Part shown: positions 9,550 through 23,319 of the stretch, one piece after another
Layout of the letters: each line of letters starts with the position of its first letter
Numbering within the stretch: the first letter of the stretch is position 1
Source of the DNA: Candidatus Symbiopectobacterium sp. NZEC151
GTDB lineage: Bacteria; Pseudomonadota; Gammaproteobacteria; Enterobacterales; Enterobacteriaceae
Length of the DNA: 64,000 bases
Direction: 5' to 3'
Assembly (NCBI RefSeq): GCF_025962655.1
Contig: NZ_JAGFPE010000005.1
Coordinates: forward strand, 310,001 to 374,000
The notes under the pieces: generated by a model
What the model saw: only the letters and a program-made list of their open reading frames with translations
Database searches by the model: none
What the model was told of the DNA's origin: nothing
Made by a program: the position numbers and the translations under genes

Positions 9550-10170
9550 TTAGCGCATCCAGCGATCGTTTTTCTTTCTGCTGGGGATCAAGTGTGGCAG
9601 CAGCAAACCGATCAGCAAGCCAATGCCCGCCACGCCGCCGCCGTACAGGAACCATTGCAAAATGATTTCCCGTTGCTTGTCATCCAGTTGCACATTGGCA
9701 GCATCGACCTTCTTTTGCGCGACAATCAGCTGATTTTTTAAATCCTGATTTTCGTTACGCAGCGCGGTGATGATATTGTCGCTGGCAGACACTTTCTGCT
9801 GCATATCGGCGGTGCGTTGGTTCCATTCCTGATCGATATTGCCTAACCGCGCAGTAAGATCGGAAACCTTTTTTTCCAGTTCCGGCACGCGCAGGCGCAG
9901 GCTGGGGGTTTGGCTCAGTTGATTCAGCGGCAACCAACTGGTGCGATCTTTGGCATCGCGAATTTGGGCATAACCGGCGTTTTCATTCACGCTGAGCACG
10001 GTGACTTCCTCACCGGCATTGAGCGTGCCAATGATGCGATACTGGGTGCCAGGTCCGGTATGAACATAGGTTGATAGCTCATCGGAGATGTAGCGTTTAT
10101 CTTCTGCATGACTCGCCCAACTGAATGTGAGGCTGGCAAAGGTGAAACAAACGAGGCCTAATTTCTTCAT
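9550..10170 (-). CDS. ygiM: YgiM, SH3-domain protein with C-terminal membrane anchor (TIGR04211 family)
   Basis: 206 residues from ATG at 10170; a longer reading to 10266 adds an N-terminus lacking a signal sequence. The protein starts with a clear signal peptide (MKKLGLVCFTFASLTFSWASHA), then a bacterial SH3 domain (YVHTGPGTQYRIIGTLNAGEE region), a coiled coil (about 95-165, LEKKVSDLTARL onward), and a C-terminal transmembrane helix followed by a basic tail (PSRKKNDRW). The topology suggests a periplasmic protein anchored in the inner membrane. The function is not established. Confidence 0.93.
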   Translation of the reverse strand: MKKLGLVCFTFASLTFSWASHAEDKRYISDELSTYVHTGPGTQYRIIGTLNAGEEVTVLSVNENAGYAQIRDAKDRTSWLPLNQLSQTPSLRLRVPELEKKVSDLTARLGNIDQEWNQRTADMQQKVSASDNIITALRNENQDLKNQLIVAQKKVDAANVQLDDKQREIILQWFLYGGGVAGIGLLIGLLLPHLIPSRKKNDRWMR

Positions 10171-10415
10171 AATTTCATCATGTTGCGCGAATGGTTGGGT
10201 GATAGTAGAGGCATAAGTCTGACGAGGCAATGGGTAAACCGAAATGAGAACACTCCTATTACCCATGCTGCTTTACCTGACATTACTGCCCGGTGCGTTT
10301 TTTCTGCCGCAGATGTTACGGGTAAGGTGGTGTAATATAGCAAGTATCCGTATTTTCCGTCGCTGATGAAGGGTTGTCAGCATCCGACCCGCAGGGTCAT
10401 GCTTTTTAGATTGAA

Positions 10416-11753
10416 ATGATGATGAGTGAAGAGATCGAACTGAAGTTTATTGTGCACCCGGACATGGCCGCCACGCTGCCGCGCAAGCTGACGGCCTGGC
10501 AAACCGACTACAGCCACAGCGAGCATCTGGAAGGGCGGTTGCTCAGCAACACCTACTATGAAACGGCGGATAACACCTTGCGTCAGCTCGGTATGGGGCT
10601 GCGTGTGCGCGGTGAAAACGGCCAGCACGAAATGACGCTGAAAACCGCAGGTACGGTGATTGGCGGGTTGCACCAGCATCCGGAATATAATGTGCCGATG
10701 GCGGATGCCAATCTGGATATCCGCTTGCTGCCCGCAGACGTTTGGCCGCCTGAGTGCGATGTCGACGCGCTGGCGCAGGCGCTGCATCCGTTGTTCAGCA
10801 CCCATTTCCAGCGTGAGAAATGGGTTATCGCTTATCACCAAAGCCTGATTGAAATTGCCTTTGACCAGGGCGATGTGGTTGCCGGTGAGCTGAGCGAGCC
10901 CATTCTGGAACTGGAGATGGAGCTGAAATCCGGGCAAACCGACGATCTGCTGGCGCTGTCGCAAGAACTGGCCGAGTGGGGCGGAATGCGCCAGGGAAGC
11001 CTGAGCAAAGCGGCCCGAGGTTATCATTTGGCCCAAGGCGCGGTGCCGCGCGAGTGCCGTGCGCTGCGCATGCTGGCTCTGCCTGCCAAGAGCACCATCG
11101 ATCAGGCTATTGGCGCTGCGCTGGAGCATGCGCTGGCCCACTGGCAATACCATGAAGAGTTGTGGGCTCGCGGTGAACGTAAGGCGCGTTTACAACTGCT
11201 GGAAGCCGGTGCTCTGATGCGTGAAATGCTGGTGCTGGTGGGCGGCGTGGTGCCGCGCAAAGTGACCACGCTGTTCCGCGCTGCACTCACCCATCTGGAA
11301 GAGCAGGTTGAACGTGAAACTGACGCCGAGAAGGTGTGTTATGACGCCAACTACCTGAATAGTAAGTTAGTGCTTACCTCATGGCTGATTAACAGCAGTT
11401 GGCGTGAGCATATGGATAACAAAAGCCGCATGCGCTTAATGGGCTCTTATAAACGCTTTTGTGACGTGATGCTGGATCGCGCCATGGCGGAATTGCGCTC
11501 CGTATTCAGTCACCCGCTGGATGCGGATCACTACCAGCAACAGTTGGCGCGTTTGCAACGCAACATCAATGCGTTCCTGCTGCTCTCCTGTGCCTATCCG
11601 GAAGCCACCGTCGAATCCTTTATCGCGTCGTGGCGCGCGGTAGAGCACGGTATCAGGCACCTCCCTGCTTCGGGCGTGGACAGCGTGCTGGAAACTACGC
11701 GCCGCCAGGCGGTGGAACAAACGGCGTACTGGCTAAGCAGCGCCAGCGCGTAA
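10416..11753 (+). CDS. ygiF: YgiF, inorganic triphosphatase (CYTH-CHAD)
   Basis: 445 residues from the first of three consecutive ATG codons (10416, 10419, 10422); the true start among them is uncertain since no strong ribosome-binding site is visible. The N-terminal CYTH domain begins with the signature EIELKF and continues with [14 protein letters not shown], which line the triphosphate tunnel. The C-terminal half is a helical CHAD domain rich in basic residues, which binds polyphosphate in this family. E. coli YgiF hydrolyses inorganic triphosphate. It is upstream of glnE with a 44-bp gap, as in E. coli. Confidence 0.95.
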   Translation: MMMSEEIELKFIVHPDMAATLPRKLTAWQTDYSHSEHLEGRLLSNTYYETADNTLRQLGMGLRVRGENGQHEMTLKTAGTVIGGLHQHPEYNVPMADANLDIRLLPADVWPPECDVDALAQALHPLFSTHFQREKWVIAYHQSLIEIAFDQGDVVAGELSEPILELEMELKSGQTDDLLALSQELAEWGGMRQGSLSKAARGYHLAQGAVPRECRALRMLALPAKSTIDQAIGAALEHALAHWQYHEELWARGERKARLQLLEAGALMREMLVLVGGVVPRKVTTLFRAALTHLEEQVERETDAEKVCYDANYLNSKLVLTSWLINSSWREHMDNKSRMRLMGSYKRFCDVMLDRAMAELRSVFSHPLDADHYQQQLARLQRNINAFLLLSCAYPEATVESFIASWRAVEHGIRHLPASGVDSVLETTRRQAVEQTAYWLSSASA

Positions 11754-11797
11754 CGTGTTATTGCTTCCCGGCACGCCGGGATTATCAGGGAGTTGCC

Positions 11798-14665
11798 ATG
11801 TCGAATTCGCCCTTCTCCTCTGCGTTGCCGCCGCTGCTGGCGGAGCAGGCGCAGCGTGTGTTATCCCGCCTGCAAGAGACCATGACGCTCCCCGCGTCCA
11901 TCGCGTCAGAGGATCTGGCCGTATTGGCCTCCAGTGACTTTGTCAGCGAGGCGCTGGCGCGCTACCCCGACTGGTGGGAGGCATTGCACCAGCAGTCGCC
12001 GCAGCCGGAGGAGTGGCAACACTACGGGCAATGGCTGGCACAGGCGCTGGAGGAGGTAGGCGATGAGGCGACGCTGATGCGCGTGTTGCGTGAGTTTCGT
12101 CGCCGGATGCTGGTGCGTATTGCCTGGTCGCAGGCGCTCGCCACCAGCACCACGCCGCAAACGCTGCGTCAACTGAGCGAATTGGCCGAGACATTGATTG
12201 TGGCGGCACGCGGCTGGCTGTATGACGCTTGCTGCCGCGAGTGGGGCACGCCCAGTAACGCGCAAGGAGAGCCGCAGCCACTGCTGATATTGGGCATGGG
12301 CAAGCTGGGGGGCGGTGAGCTGAACTTCTCCTCTGATATCGACCTGATTTTTGTCTATCCGGAAAACGGCCAAACGCGCGGGGGACGGCGCGAGCTGGAT
12401 AACGGGCAATTCTTTACCCGGCTCGGGCAGCGTCTGATTAAAGCGCTGGATCAGATGACCGTGGACGGCTTTGTCTACCGTGTTGATATGCGTTTACGGC
12501 CGTTTGGCGACAGCGGTCCGCTGGTGCTCAGTTTCGCCGCGATGGAAGAGTATTATCAGGAGCAGGGGCGCGATTGGGAACGCTATGCGATGGTGAAAGC
12601 GCGTCTGATGGGCGGCATGGAGGATGTCTACAGCCAGGAGCTGCGCGCGCTGCTGCGCCCGTTTGTGTTCCGCCGCTATATCGATTTCAGCGTGATCCAA
12701 TCGCTGCGTAACATGAAGGGCATGATTGCCCGCGAAGTGCGGCGACGCGACCTGCGTAACAACATCAAGCTGGGCGCGGGCGGTATTCGCGAAATTGAGT
12801 TTATCACCCAGGTTTTCCAACTGATCCGCGGTGGACGTGAACCGGGGCTGCAAGGCCGGGAACTGCTGCCGACGTTGCAGCACACCGGTAGCCTGGGCCT
12901 GCTCTCGCCGCAGCAGGTGGACGAACTGAGCAATGCCTATCTGTTTTTGCGGCGGCTGGAAAACCTGTTGCAGGCGATTGCCGATGAGCAGACGCAAACC
13001 TTGCCGCAAGAGGCGTTGAATCAGCAGCGTCTGGCGTGGGGCATGGGGTTTGATGGTTGGGATACACTGTATGATGCCTTACAAAACCATATGCTGGCGG
13101 TGCGCCGGGTGTTTAACGACCTGATTGGCGATGATGCGCAGGACGGGCAGGATGCACCGGAGTGCAGCGGTTACAACAGCGTATGGTTGGACGCGCCCGA
13201 TGAGGTAGATATGGGCGCGTTGATGCCGACGCTCAGCGACGGTGCGCGTAATGCGTTGCTGCGCGCCATCACCGATTTTCGTCATGATTTGGTCAAACGC
13301 ACCATTGGCCCACGCGGGCGTGATGTGCTCGATCACCTTATGCCGCTGCTGCTGGCTGAAGTGTGTGCTCACAAGCAGGCGGAACATATTTTGCCGCGCC
13401 TGACGCCGTTGTTGCTCGGCATCGTGACGCGCACCACCTATCTGGAGCTGTTGCTGGAATCGCGCCCCGCGTTGATTCAATTGGTGCGCCTGTGCGCCGC
13501 GTCGCCGATGGTGGCGAGCCAGTTGGCGCGTTATCCGCTGCTGCTGGATGAACTGCTCGACCCGGCGACGCTCTATCACCCGCTGGCGCCGGAAGCCTAT
13601 CACGATGAACTGCGCCAATACCTGATGCGCGTGCCAGAGGAAGACGAAGAGCAGCAACTGGAAGCGGTGCGGCAGTTCAAACAGGCGCAGCAGTTGCGCA
13701 TTGCCGCAGGCGACATCGCGGGCGTGCTGCCGGTGATGAAAGTGAGCGATCACTTAACCTATCTGGCGGAAGCCATCATCGCCGCCGTGGTGCAACAAGC
13801 CTGGACGCAAATGGTGGCGCGCTATGGGCAACCGACGCATCTGCACCAGCGCGAAGGACGCGGCTTTGCGGTGATTGGTTACGGCAAACTGGGCGGCTGG
13901 GAGCTGGGCTACAGCTCCGATCTCGATCTGGTGTTTCTGCTGGACTGTCCGGATGAGGTAATGACTGACGGTGAACGCAGCATCGATGGCCGCCAGTTCT
14001 ACCTCCGTCTGGCGCAGCGTGTGATGCACCTGTTTAGCACGCGTACCTCATCGGGCATCCTGTACGAGGTTGATGCCCGCCTGCGCCCGTCTGGAGCGGC
14101 GGGAATGCTGGTCAGCACCGTCGGCGCTTTCGGCGATTATCAACAACATGAAGCCTGGACCTGGGAACATCAGGCGCTGGTGCGTGCGCGCATGGTGTAT
14201 GGCGAGCATGGCGTACAGGCGCAGTTTGAGGCGATACGGCGTCAGATTTTATGTCAGGAACGGGAGCCCGAGACGCTGCGTGCCGAAGTGCGCGAAATGC
14301 GCGAGAAGATGCGCCAGCATCTGGCCAATAAAGACCCTGCGCTGTTTGATCTCAAAACCGACGAGGGCGGTATCACCGATATCGAATTTATCGTGCAGTA
14401 TCTGGTGCTACGTTATGCGGTACAGGAGCCGCGTCTGACACGCTGGTCTGATAACGTGCGCATTCTGGAACTGATGGCCCAGAGCGGCGTGATGGACGAG
14501 GAAGAAGCGCGGGCTTTGACACTGGCATATATCACCCTGCGCGACGAGTTGCACCATCTGGCGTTGCAGGAACAGTCGGCACGTGTCAGCGTTGAAAGCT
14601 TTTTGTCTGAGCGTCAACAGGTGAAAACCAGCTGGGAAAAATGGCTCGGTGCCGGGGCGCAGTAG
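11798..14665 (+). CDS. glnE: Bifunctional glutamine synthetase adenylyltransferase / adenylyl-removing enzyme
   Basis: 955 residues from ATG at 11798 (MSNSPFSS), placed after a GGGAGTTG ribosome-binding site; the frame is open further upstream but overlaps ygiF. GlnE adenylylates and deadenylylates glutamine synthetase in response to PII proteins and glutamine. The two nucleotidyltransferase domains are each recognisable: [18 protein letters not shown] for the N-terminal deadenylylating half and [18 protein letters not shown] for the C-terminal adenylylating half. The position between ygiF and hldE is that of E. coli. Confidence 0.97.
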   Translation: MSNSPFSSALPPLLAEQAQRVLSRLQETMTLPASIASEDLAVLASSDFVSEALARYPDWWEALHQQSPQPEEWQHYGQWLAQALEEVGDEATLMRVLREFRRRMLVRIAWSQALATSTTPQTLRQLSELAETLIVAARGWLYDACCREWGTPSNAQGEPQPLLILGMGKLGGGELNFSSDIDLIFVYPENGQTRGGRRELDNGQFFTRLGQRLIKALDQMTVDGFVYRVDMRLRPFGDSGPLVLSFAAMEEYYQEQGRDWERYAMVKARLMGGMEDVYSQELRALLRPFVFRRYIDFSVIQSLRNMKGMIAREVRRRDLRNNIKLGAGGIREIEFITQVFQLIRGGREPGLQGRELLPTLQHTGSLGLLSPQQVDELSNAYLFLRRLENLLQAIADEQTQTLPQEALNQQRLAWGMGFDGWDTLYDALQNHMLAVRRVFNDLIGDDAQDGQDAPECSGYNSVWLDAPDEVDMGALMPTLSDGARNALLRAITDFRHDLVKRTIGPRGRDVLDHLMPLLLAEVCAHKQAEHILPRLTPLLLGIVTRTTYLELLLESRPALIQLVRLCAASPMVASQLARYPLLLDELLDPATLYHPLAPEAYHDELRQYLMRVPEEDEEQQLEAVRQFKQAQQLRIAAGDIAGVLPVMKVSDHLTYLAEAIIAAVVQQAWTQMVARYGQPTHLHQREGRGFAVIGYGKLGGWELGYSSDLDLVFLLDCPDEVMTDGERSIDGRQFYLRLAQRVMHLFSTRTSSGILYEVDARLRPSGAAGMLVSTVGAFGDYQQHEAWTWEHQALVRARMVYGEHGVQAQFEAIRRQILCQEREPETLRAEVREMREKMRQHLANKDPALFDLKTDEGGITDIEFIVQYLVLRYAVQEPRLTRWSDNVRILELMAQSGVMDEEEARALTLAYITLRDELHHLALQEQSARVSVESFLSERQQVKTSWEKWLGAGAQ

Positions 14666-14750
14666 GCAACGAATGTTGTTTCGAAGGGCTGCGGGGGCTG
14701 TGCTATTATCGCGGCCAACTGTATGACAAAAAACATCTTGGAGTAGGTGC

Positions 14751-18241
<3,491 letters not shown>

Positions 18242-18244
18242 CCG

Positions 18245-18460
18245 ATGGAAAAAGAGGATTTGATCGCTATTGCCACCCAACAGATGCCGTTTGGCAAGTA
18301 TCAGGGCCGTGTACTGATCGATTTGCCCGAGGAGTATTTGCTGTGGTTTGCCCGCAAGGATTCGTTTCCCAAAGGGCGGCTGGGCGATTTGATGCAACTG
18401 ACGCTGACTATCAAGATTGAAGGGCTGCAAGGGCTGGTAACGCCGCTCAAGCAGCGTTAG
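18245..18460 (+). CDS. ypeB: YpeB, DUF3820 family protein
   Basis: 71 residues, the usual size. The conserved core MPFGKYQGRVLIDLPEEYLL and WFARK define DUF3820. The gene begins 3 bp after the ligA stop and so is probably translationally coupled, as in E. coli. No biochemical function is known for the family. Confidence 0.92.
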   Translation: MEKEDLIAIATQQMPFGKYQGRVLIDLPEEYLLWFARKDSFPKGRLGDLMQLTLTIKIEGLQGLVTPLKQR

Positions 18461-18462
18461 AA

Positions 18463-18486
18463 GCAGCACCGCGCTTGCGGTGCTGC
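18463..18486. terminator. Bidirectional hairpin between ypeB and the flxA-like gene
   Basis: Perfect 10-bp stem GCAGCACCGC / GCGGTGCTGC with a 4-nt loop in the gap between the two convergent genes. No good T-tract on either strand, so termination efficiency is uncertain. Confidence 0.55.
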
Positions 18487-18502
18487 GCGTGTGACTAAAC
18501 GG

Positions 18503-18850
18503 CTACACGTAGATGTTGATTTTATTCTCTGCGGTTGGCTTGTTAACGCCTTCCTCTTTGGCAGTAGACGTGGATACCGCCTGCTGCTGTTTACTCTCCG
18601 ATGACTCGTTCTGCAACTGGGCAATTTGCGCTTGAAGTGCCTGAATCTGTGACTGAATCAATTGCTGCTGCTTTTGCAGGCTGGCTTTTTCTTCATCCGT
18701 AGAGGCTTTCTCTGCGGAGGAAGAGAGCTCTTTGGACTGCTGCGTCAGCTTTTGAATCTGCTGATTGAGACGGGAAATTTGCTGCTCGTTGCTTGAACCT
18801 GAACTCGCGCTGCTGCTCGTAGCAGACGACACTGCGCTGATACTGGTCAT
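18503..18850 (-). CDS. FlxA-like coiled-coil protein
   Basis: 115 residues. A Ser-rich N-terminus is followed by a long coiled coil (about 20-85) made almost only of Gln, Lys, Glu, Ser, Ile and Leu, typical of the FlxA-like family (PF14282). E. coli flxA is a known member of the sigma-28 (FliA) regulon, and a matching sigma-28 promoter is visible upstream of this gene; it also neighbours an Aer-type receptor. A link to motility is thus supported, but the molecular role of FlxA proteins is unknown. A GGAGAAAAA ribosome-binding site precedes the ATG. Confidence 0.8.
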   Translation of the reverse strand: MTSISAVSSATSSSASSGSSNEQQISRLNQQIQKLTQQSKELSSSAEKASTDEEKASLQKQQQLIQSQIQALQAQIAQLQNESSESKQQQAVSTSTAKEEGVNKPTAENKINIYV

Positions 18851-18890
18851 TTTTTCTCCTTGTCATTGCGGCACTGAGTGTGCCCATAGA

Positions 18891-18918
18891 GTATCGACGT
18901 CTATCTCCCCTTGCTTCA
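18891..18918 (-). promoter_or_regulatory. Sigma-28 (FliA) promoter of the flxA-like gene
   Basis: On the minus strand TGAAG-N15-GTCGATAC, against the consensus TAAAG-N15-GCCGATAA: 4 of 5 and 6 of 8 matches with exact spacing, about 40 bp upstream of the start codon. Confidence 0.65.
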
Positions 18919-19106
18919 CAGGCTTTTTGTTTGGATACAGAACGATAGGATCAGGTTTGTTACAGTAAATGTAACCAAATATGTTTTTGCCGGTTTGGAC
19001 GACAAAATGAGGGGATTTGGGCGAAAAATAAAGAAGGGGGAGGTGGGCGCACGGCGAGGGAATTATCCTTATTCCCGGCCGTATGCTGACGATAAAACGC
19101 GGTTAA

Positions 19107-20642
19107 TCAACTGCCATACACATTGATGGCGTTGGTGAGTCGCTGAGCCTGACGGTTTAAACTTTCTGCCGTATCAGTCGATTGCACCACCATTTCGGTA
19201 TTGCTTTGGGTCATGATTTCGATTTGGGCGATGGATTGGTTAATCAATCCCAACGCCTGCGTTTGCTCTTGCGTGGCGTTGCTGATCTCTTTGATCATGG
19301 TAGAGACTTGCAGCACTTCGCTGACGATATCCGCAATGTGTTTGCCCGCGTTTTCCACCATTTTACCGCCTGACTCCACGCTTGCGACGTTGGCATCGAT
19401 CAGCGTTTTGATCTCTTTGGCGGCGGATGCGGAGTGTTGGGCCAGGTTGCGTACTTCGGCAGCGACCACGGCAAAACCGCGCCCTTGCACACCCGCTCTG
19501 GCGGCTTCTACCGCCGCGTTGAGTGCGAGGATATTGGTTTGAAACGCAATGCTGTCGATCACGCCGATAATATCGACGATCTTATCGCTCGCCTTGGAGA
19601 TGGATTCCATCATACCAATGGTTTCGCCCATGATATCACCGCCTTTTTGCGCCGTTTGGCTGGCAGCTTCCGCCATGCCGGTGGCCTGAATCGCGGTTTC
19701 GGCGCTTTGCTGTACCGCAACGGTGATTTCTTCAATCGCAGCAGCAGTTTGTTGCAGGTTGGCTGAGGTCTCTTCGGTACGGGCATTGAGTGACGCATTG
19801 TTCTCCGTCAGGCGCTGACTCACGTCGGTCATGCCTTGCACCTGCGTACCAACGTCATCCACCAGCGAGTGAAGATTGAGGCCAAACTGGTTAATGGAAC
19901 GCATCAACAGGCCTATCTCATCCACGCGGTTAAAATGAACGTGTGATGTCTTGCGCCCGGAAACCACATTCTGCGCTTGTCTCTGCATGGTTTTCAGCGG
20001 GCGACTGATTTGGCTTTGTAAAAAGGCATCCATCAACAGAAACAGGATGACCGCCGCCAGCGCTGACCAGACCGGATCGAGGCCGAGATAGGCGAGCAGA
20101 ACGGGTGCCAGCGCCGCGATAAACAGCGGGCAACGGATGCGCCAGCGCACGGAGATTTTTTGCAGCACGGAGAGCGGGGAAAATAACCCGGTGCGAACCA
20201 CCAATCCCTTATAAAAGGCGCGGCTGCCTGCCTGCTTTTGCTGTACGGCTTCGTACAGGGGTTCGACAAATTTGATCTCTTCCGCGCTGGGCGTGTTGCG
20301 CACGGAAATATAGCCGCTCAACTGATTGTTATGATAAACCGGCGTGACGTTGGCGCGAACCCAGTAATGGTCGCCGTTTTTACGTCGGTTTTTTACCAGC
20401 CCGGTCCAGCTATCGCCTTGTTGCAGGGTGTACCACATATCGGCAAACGCTTCGACGGGCATATCAGGGTGACGCACCACGTTGTGGGGCTGGGTGATAA
20501 GTTCATCTTCGGCGTAACCGCTGACGCGGATAAACGCGGAGTTGGCGTAGGTAATGTAACTTTGAGTATCAGTGGTGGACATCAAGGTTGTGTCCACGTC
20601 CAACAGATACTCCTGTTGCGTAACAGGCGTATTGACCCTCAT
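19107..20642 (-). CDS. aer: Aer-type aerotaxis receptor (PAS methyl-accepting chemotaxis protein)
   Basis: 511 residues from ATG at 20642, which has an AGGGG ribosome-binding site; a TTG six codons upstream is less likely. The N-terminal PAS domain contains [26 protein letters not shown] and [15 protein letters not shown], matching the FAD-binding PAS of E. coli Aer. A hydrophobic stretch (about 160-210) anchors it to the inner membrane, then a HAMP-like segment and the signalling hairpin with [15 protein letters not shown]. Aer senses redox state or oxygen through FAD and signals via CheA/CheW. The signalling domain is more MCP-typical than E. coli Aer, so it may be one of several Aer paralogues. 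Confidence 0.88.
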   Translation of the reverse strand: MRVNTPVTQQEYLLDVDTTLMSTTDTQSYITYANSAFIRVSGYAEDELITQPHNVVRHPDMPVEAFADMWYTLQQGDSWTGLVKNRRKNGDHYWVRANVTPVYHNNQLSGYISVRNTPSAEEIKFVEPLYEAVQQKQAGSRAFYKGLVVRTGLFSPLSVLQKISVRWRIRCPLFIAALAPVLLAYLGLDPVWSALAAVILFLLMDAFLQSQISRPLKTMQRQAQNVVSGRKTSHVHFNRVDEIGLLMRSINQFGLNLHSLVDDVGTQVQGMTDVSQRLTENNASLNARTEETSANLQQTAAAIEEITVAVQQSAETAIQATGMAEAASQTAQKGGDIMGETIGMMESISKASDKIVDIIGVIDSIAFQTNILALNAAVEAARAGVQGRGFAVVAAEVRNLAQHSASAAKEIKTLIDANVASVESGGKMVENAGKHIADIVSEVLQVSTMIKEISNATQEQTQALGLINQSIAQIEIMTQSNTEMVVQSTDTAESLNRQAQRLTNAINVYGS

Positions 20643-21183
20643 TTGGAACCCCTGGTGCAATTATGGTGCTGTGTTAATAAATTCACGCCCGGTTAAAGGC
20701 ATGCAAAATTAAAGGTTATTAATTTATGTCACTGCTCTAATGATCATAAAAATGTAATAACTTCACACTGATGACGTTTGCCACGTCACTGTGGGCGCGG
20801 GGTGCAACAATCCCGCGTTCGAATTTGAACACGAAGACATCAGAGCGTGTAAATTTATGATGTTGCTGAGGATGCTGTCAATTCATTCGTTTTTAAATAG
20901 CACTTTTTTAAATATAAAACCCAGTGAATATAATGAGTTAAAACATCCGGTTATAATAATTTCATGTGAAAGTATAGGATGGAATGAAAGGCTGAGTTGT
21001 TACCGTGGTTTGCAAATTTGTTCAAATTTGTAAATAAAATGAGGGGCGCTATTCGTGGGAAAAATCTTATAATCCCTCGAAAGGGTTACCGGATAAACAG
21101 AAAGAATGAGTGAACCATAGAATAAAAAAATAAACGCCGGGCAATGATAAATTGCCCGGCGGAATTTAAAAAAAGGTTATTTA
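20643..21183. other. AT-rich intergenic between aer and garD; no gene supported
   Basis: About 540 bp. A weak dyad GCGGG-N10-CCCGC lies near 20,798-20,817. An 80-codon frame at 20,791-21,033 has no ribosome-binding site, atypical codon use and no recognisable features. The right end contains the garD terminator. The AT content is clearly higher than the flanking genes. Confidence 0.6.
21128..21161 (-). terminator. Rho-independent terminator of garD
   Basis: Perfect 11-bp stem CGCCGGGCAAT / ATTGCCCGGCG (21135-21145, 21151-21161) with loop GATAA. On the minus strand it is followed by TTTATTTTTTT. Confidence 0.9.
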
Positions 21184-22758
21184 TCAAGTTACAGGCGCGG
21201 GATTGAATACCGCCAGTGCGTTGTGCAGGCCCCATTGATCTGACCAGGTTTTCTTTCTTCCGCTGGCAATATCAAGGATAAAATGGAACAGCTCCCAGCC
21301 AACCTGTTCGATGGTGGCATCGCCAGTAGCGATCGTGCCTGCATTGATGTCCATCAAATCATGCCATCTTTCCGCTAATGCGGTGCGGGTCGCCATTTTG
21401 ATCACGGGCACGGCTAACAGGCCATACGGTGTGCCGCGACCAGTGGTGAAGACCTGCACGGTAATGCCTGAGGCTAACTGCTGGGTGCCACACACAAAAT
21501 CGCTGGCTGGCGTTGCCGCGTAGATCAACCCGCGTTTGGTCGGGCGCTGCCCCGGAGAGAGCACTTCGGAAATGGCGCTTTGGCCCGATTTGGCGATGGA
21601 GCCGAGGGCTTTTTCGACCACGTTCGCCAGCCCGCCCTTTTTATTACCGGGGGAGGGATTGGCGCTGCGATCGGTTTTACCGGTATCCAGATAATTGTCA
21701 TACCAGGCCATCTCTTCAAGCAGACGACGACCCACTTCTTCGGTCGCGGCGCGCGGGGTGAGAAGGTGGATGGCATCGCGCACTTCGGTGACCTCCGAGA
21801 ACATCACGGTAGCGCCACAGCGCACCAGCAAGTCTGAGGCATAACCCACCGCCGGGTTGGCTGTTACGCCGGAGAAGGCATCGCTGCCCCCGCACTGCAT
21901 TCCCACCACCAGCTCAGAAGCCGGGCAGGTTTCCCGACGGCGCAGGTTAAGGCGTTGCAGGTGGCGATCCGCCATGGTGAGAATGTCATCGACCATCGAC
22001 TGGAACCCCACATGGTGCTCATCTTGCAAACGCACAATGCTGGTGTCATCCAGCGAGATGGCGTGCACATCGGGGGTGCCTTCCAGCAGACGTTCAGGTT
22101 GCAATTTTTCGCAGCCCAGTCCGACGATCAGCACTTCGCCGCCAAAATTGGGGTTCAACGCCAGATTGTGGATGGTGCGAATGGGAACCACAGCGGCAGG
22201 CGCGTTAATGGCAACGCCGCAGCCGTAGAGATGGTTCAACGCCACCACACCGTCGACATTCGGATAACGGGGCAGCAGATCGCGTTCGATCAGTTTCACC
22301 ACGTAGTCAACCACGCCTGCGACGCAGTGCACGCTGGTGGTGATGCCGAGCAGGTTTTTACTGCCCACGCTGCCATCGGGATTGCGATAACCCTCGAAGG
22401 TATAGCCTTCCAGCGGCGGTAACGGCGCGGGCACTTTGGTCGCCAGCGGCAGGGTGTCCAGCGGTGGTGCATCCGGTAATTCAACCAGAGATTCATCAAT
22501 CCAACTGCCACGGGCAATCGGTCTTATTGCATAACCAATAATTTCGCCGTAACGAATAATGGCCTCTGCACTATTAATGTCACTCAGGGCAACTTTATGC
22601 CCTTGAGGAACATGTTCAATTAATTCAAGCCCGTCCGAAAAGCGGGTGCCAGCACGTAATCCATTATTATTGACGACAATAGCAACATTATCGGATTCGT
22701 GGACTTTAATATAAAGCGGTTTTTCCAGTGTGGAATCTGTCACTTTTTTATCTGACAT
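21184..22758 (-). CDS. garD: Galactarate dehydratase
   Basis: 524 residues, very close to E. coli GarD throughout. It dehydrates galactarate (mucate) to 5-keto-4-deoxy-D-glucarate in the cytoplasm. The N-terminal SAF-like domain ([13 protein letters not shown]) and the UxaA/altronate-dehydratase-type catalytic part are complete, including [13 protein letters not shown] and [11 protein letters not shown], whose cysteines and polar residues serve metal binding in this enzyme family. It is divergent from gudP across 561 bp, so one control region can serve both arms of the aldarate cluster. Confidence 0.97.
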   Translation of the reverse strand: MSDKKVTDSTLEKPLYIKVHESDNVAIVVNNNGLRAGTRFSDGLELIEHVPQGHKVALSDINSAEAIIRYGEIIGYAIRPIARGSWIDESLVELPDAPPLDTLPLATKVPAPLPPLEGYTFEGYRNPDGSVGSKNLLGITTSVHCVAGVVDYVVKLIERDLLPRYPNVDGVVALNHLYGCGVAINAPAAVVPIRTIHNLALNPNFGGEVLIVGLGCEKLQPERLLEGTPDVHAISLDDTSIVRLQDEHHVGFQSMVDDILTMADRHLQRLNLRRRETCPASELVVGMQCGGSDAFSGVTANPAVGYASDLLVRCGATVMFSEVTEVRDAIHLLTPRAATEEVGRRLLEEMAWYDNYLDTGKTDRSANPSPGNKKGGLANVVEKALGSIAKSGQSAISEVLSPGQRPTKRGLIYAATPASDFVCGTQQLASGITVQVFTTGRGTPYGLLAVPVIKMATRTALAERWHDLMDINAGTIATGDATIEQVGWELFHFILDIASGRKKTWSDQWGLHNALAVFNPAPVT

Positions 22759-23319
22759 GATGTAAGCCTTTATTCTCGATCTGTAAAATAACGTTCGTTA
22801 CTATCGTTGTCGGCTAATTCTTCATTGCTCGTGAACGAGTATAAAGCCCCCACTCTGGGGTTGCATTATGCAAGTGACCTATTTTTTGCCGTCAATCCCG
22901 TTTTTTCTGTGGCGTTAGGACAAGAAGAGGTGAGTGCTATCACATATCGTCCCGTGAGGGTTATCGGGGGCGCGTGAGGGGGTTGTCAGCGATGTGACGC
23001 ACCGCGCGAATCGCCGATTTTCGTGAAACACCTCCCAGTCGATAGGGCAACTGCACCAACATATTTAAAAAACGATTTTCAATGTTGTGCCTTTCGCTAG
23101 TGAGCCTGCAATTGACGGAATTTATAATCTTCTGGCGAGTGAATGATTCGGTTAACTATTCCAAAGTGACAACACTGAAGCGTTCGCAATATAAAGCCTA
23201 AAGGCTAAACAAGTAGTGATTTACCACACTTTCATTCTGATAACCCTACGGCATTTTGTTTCCAGGAATGCGTTATTGAGAATGAATGAACTAACCGTGA
23301 TCGACAGCAGGAGTTCATC
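22759..23319. promoter_or_regulatory. Divergent garD / gudP control region
   Basis: 561 bp without a credible ORF. It contains a strong CRP-like site (22929-22944) and a weaker one near 23216 (AGTGA-N6-ACACT). An aldarate-responsive activator of the CdaR/SdaR type is expected from E. coli but its site was not identified here and its gene is not in the window. Confidence 0.6.
22929..22944. promoter_or_regulatory. CRP-like binding site in the garD/gudP region
   Basis: GGTGA-GTGCTA-TCACA: 9 of 10 matches to TGTGA-N6-TCACA. It lies about 170 bp from the garD start and 376 bp from gudP, fitting catabolite control of garD. Confidence 0.7.

Noticed and set aside
20795-20830. tRNA-like T-arm (TTCGAAT next to CCCGC)
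   Set aside because: No acceptor stem, anticodon arm or D-arm fits around it.
20791-21033. 80-codon frame between aer and garD
   Set aside because: No ribosome-binding site, no recognisable domain, AT-rich non-coding context.
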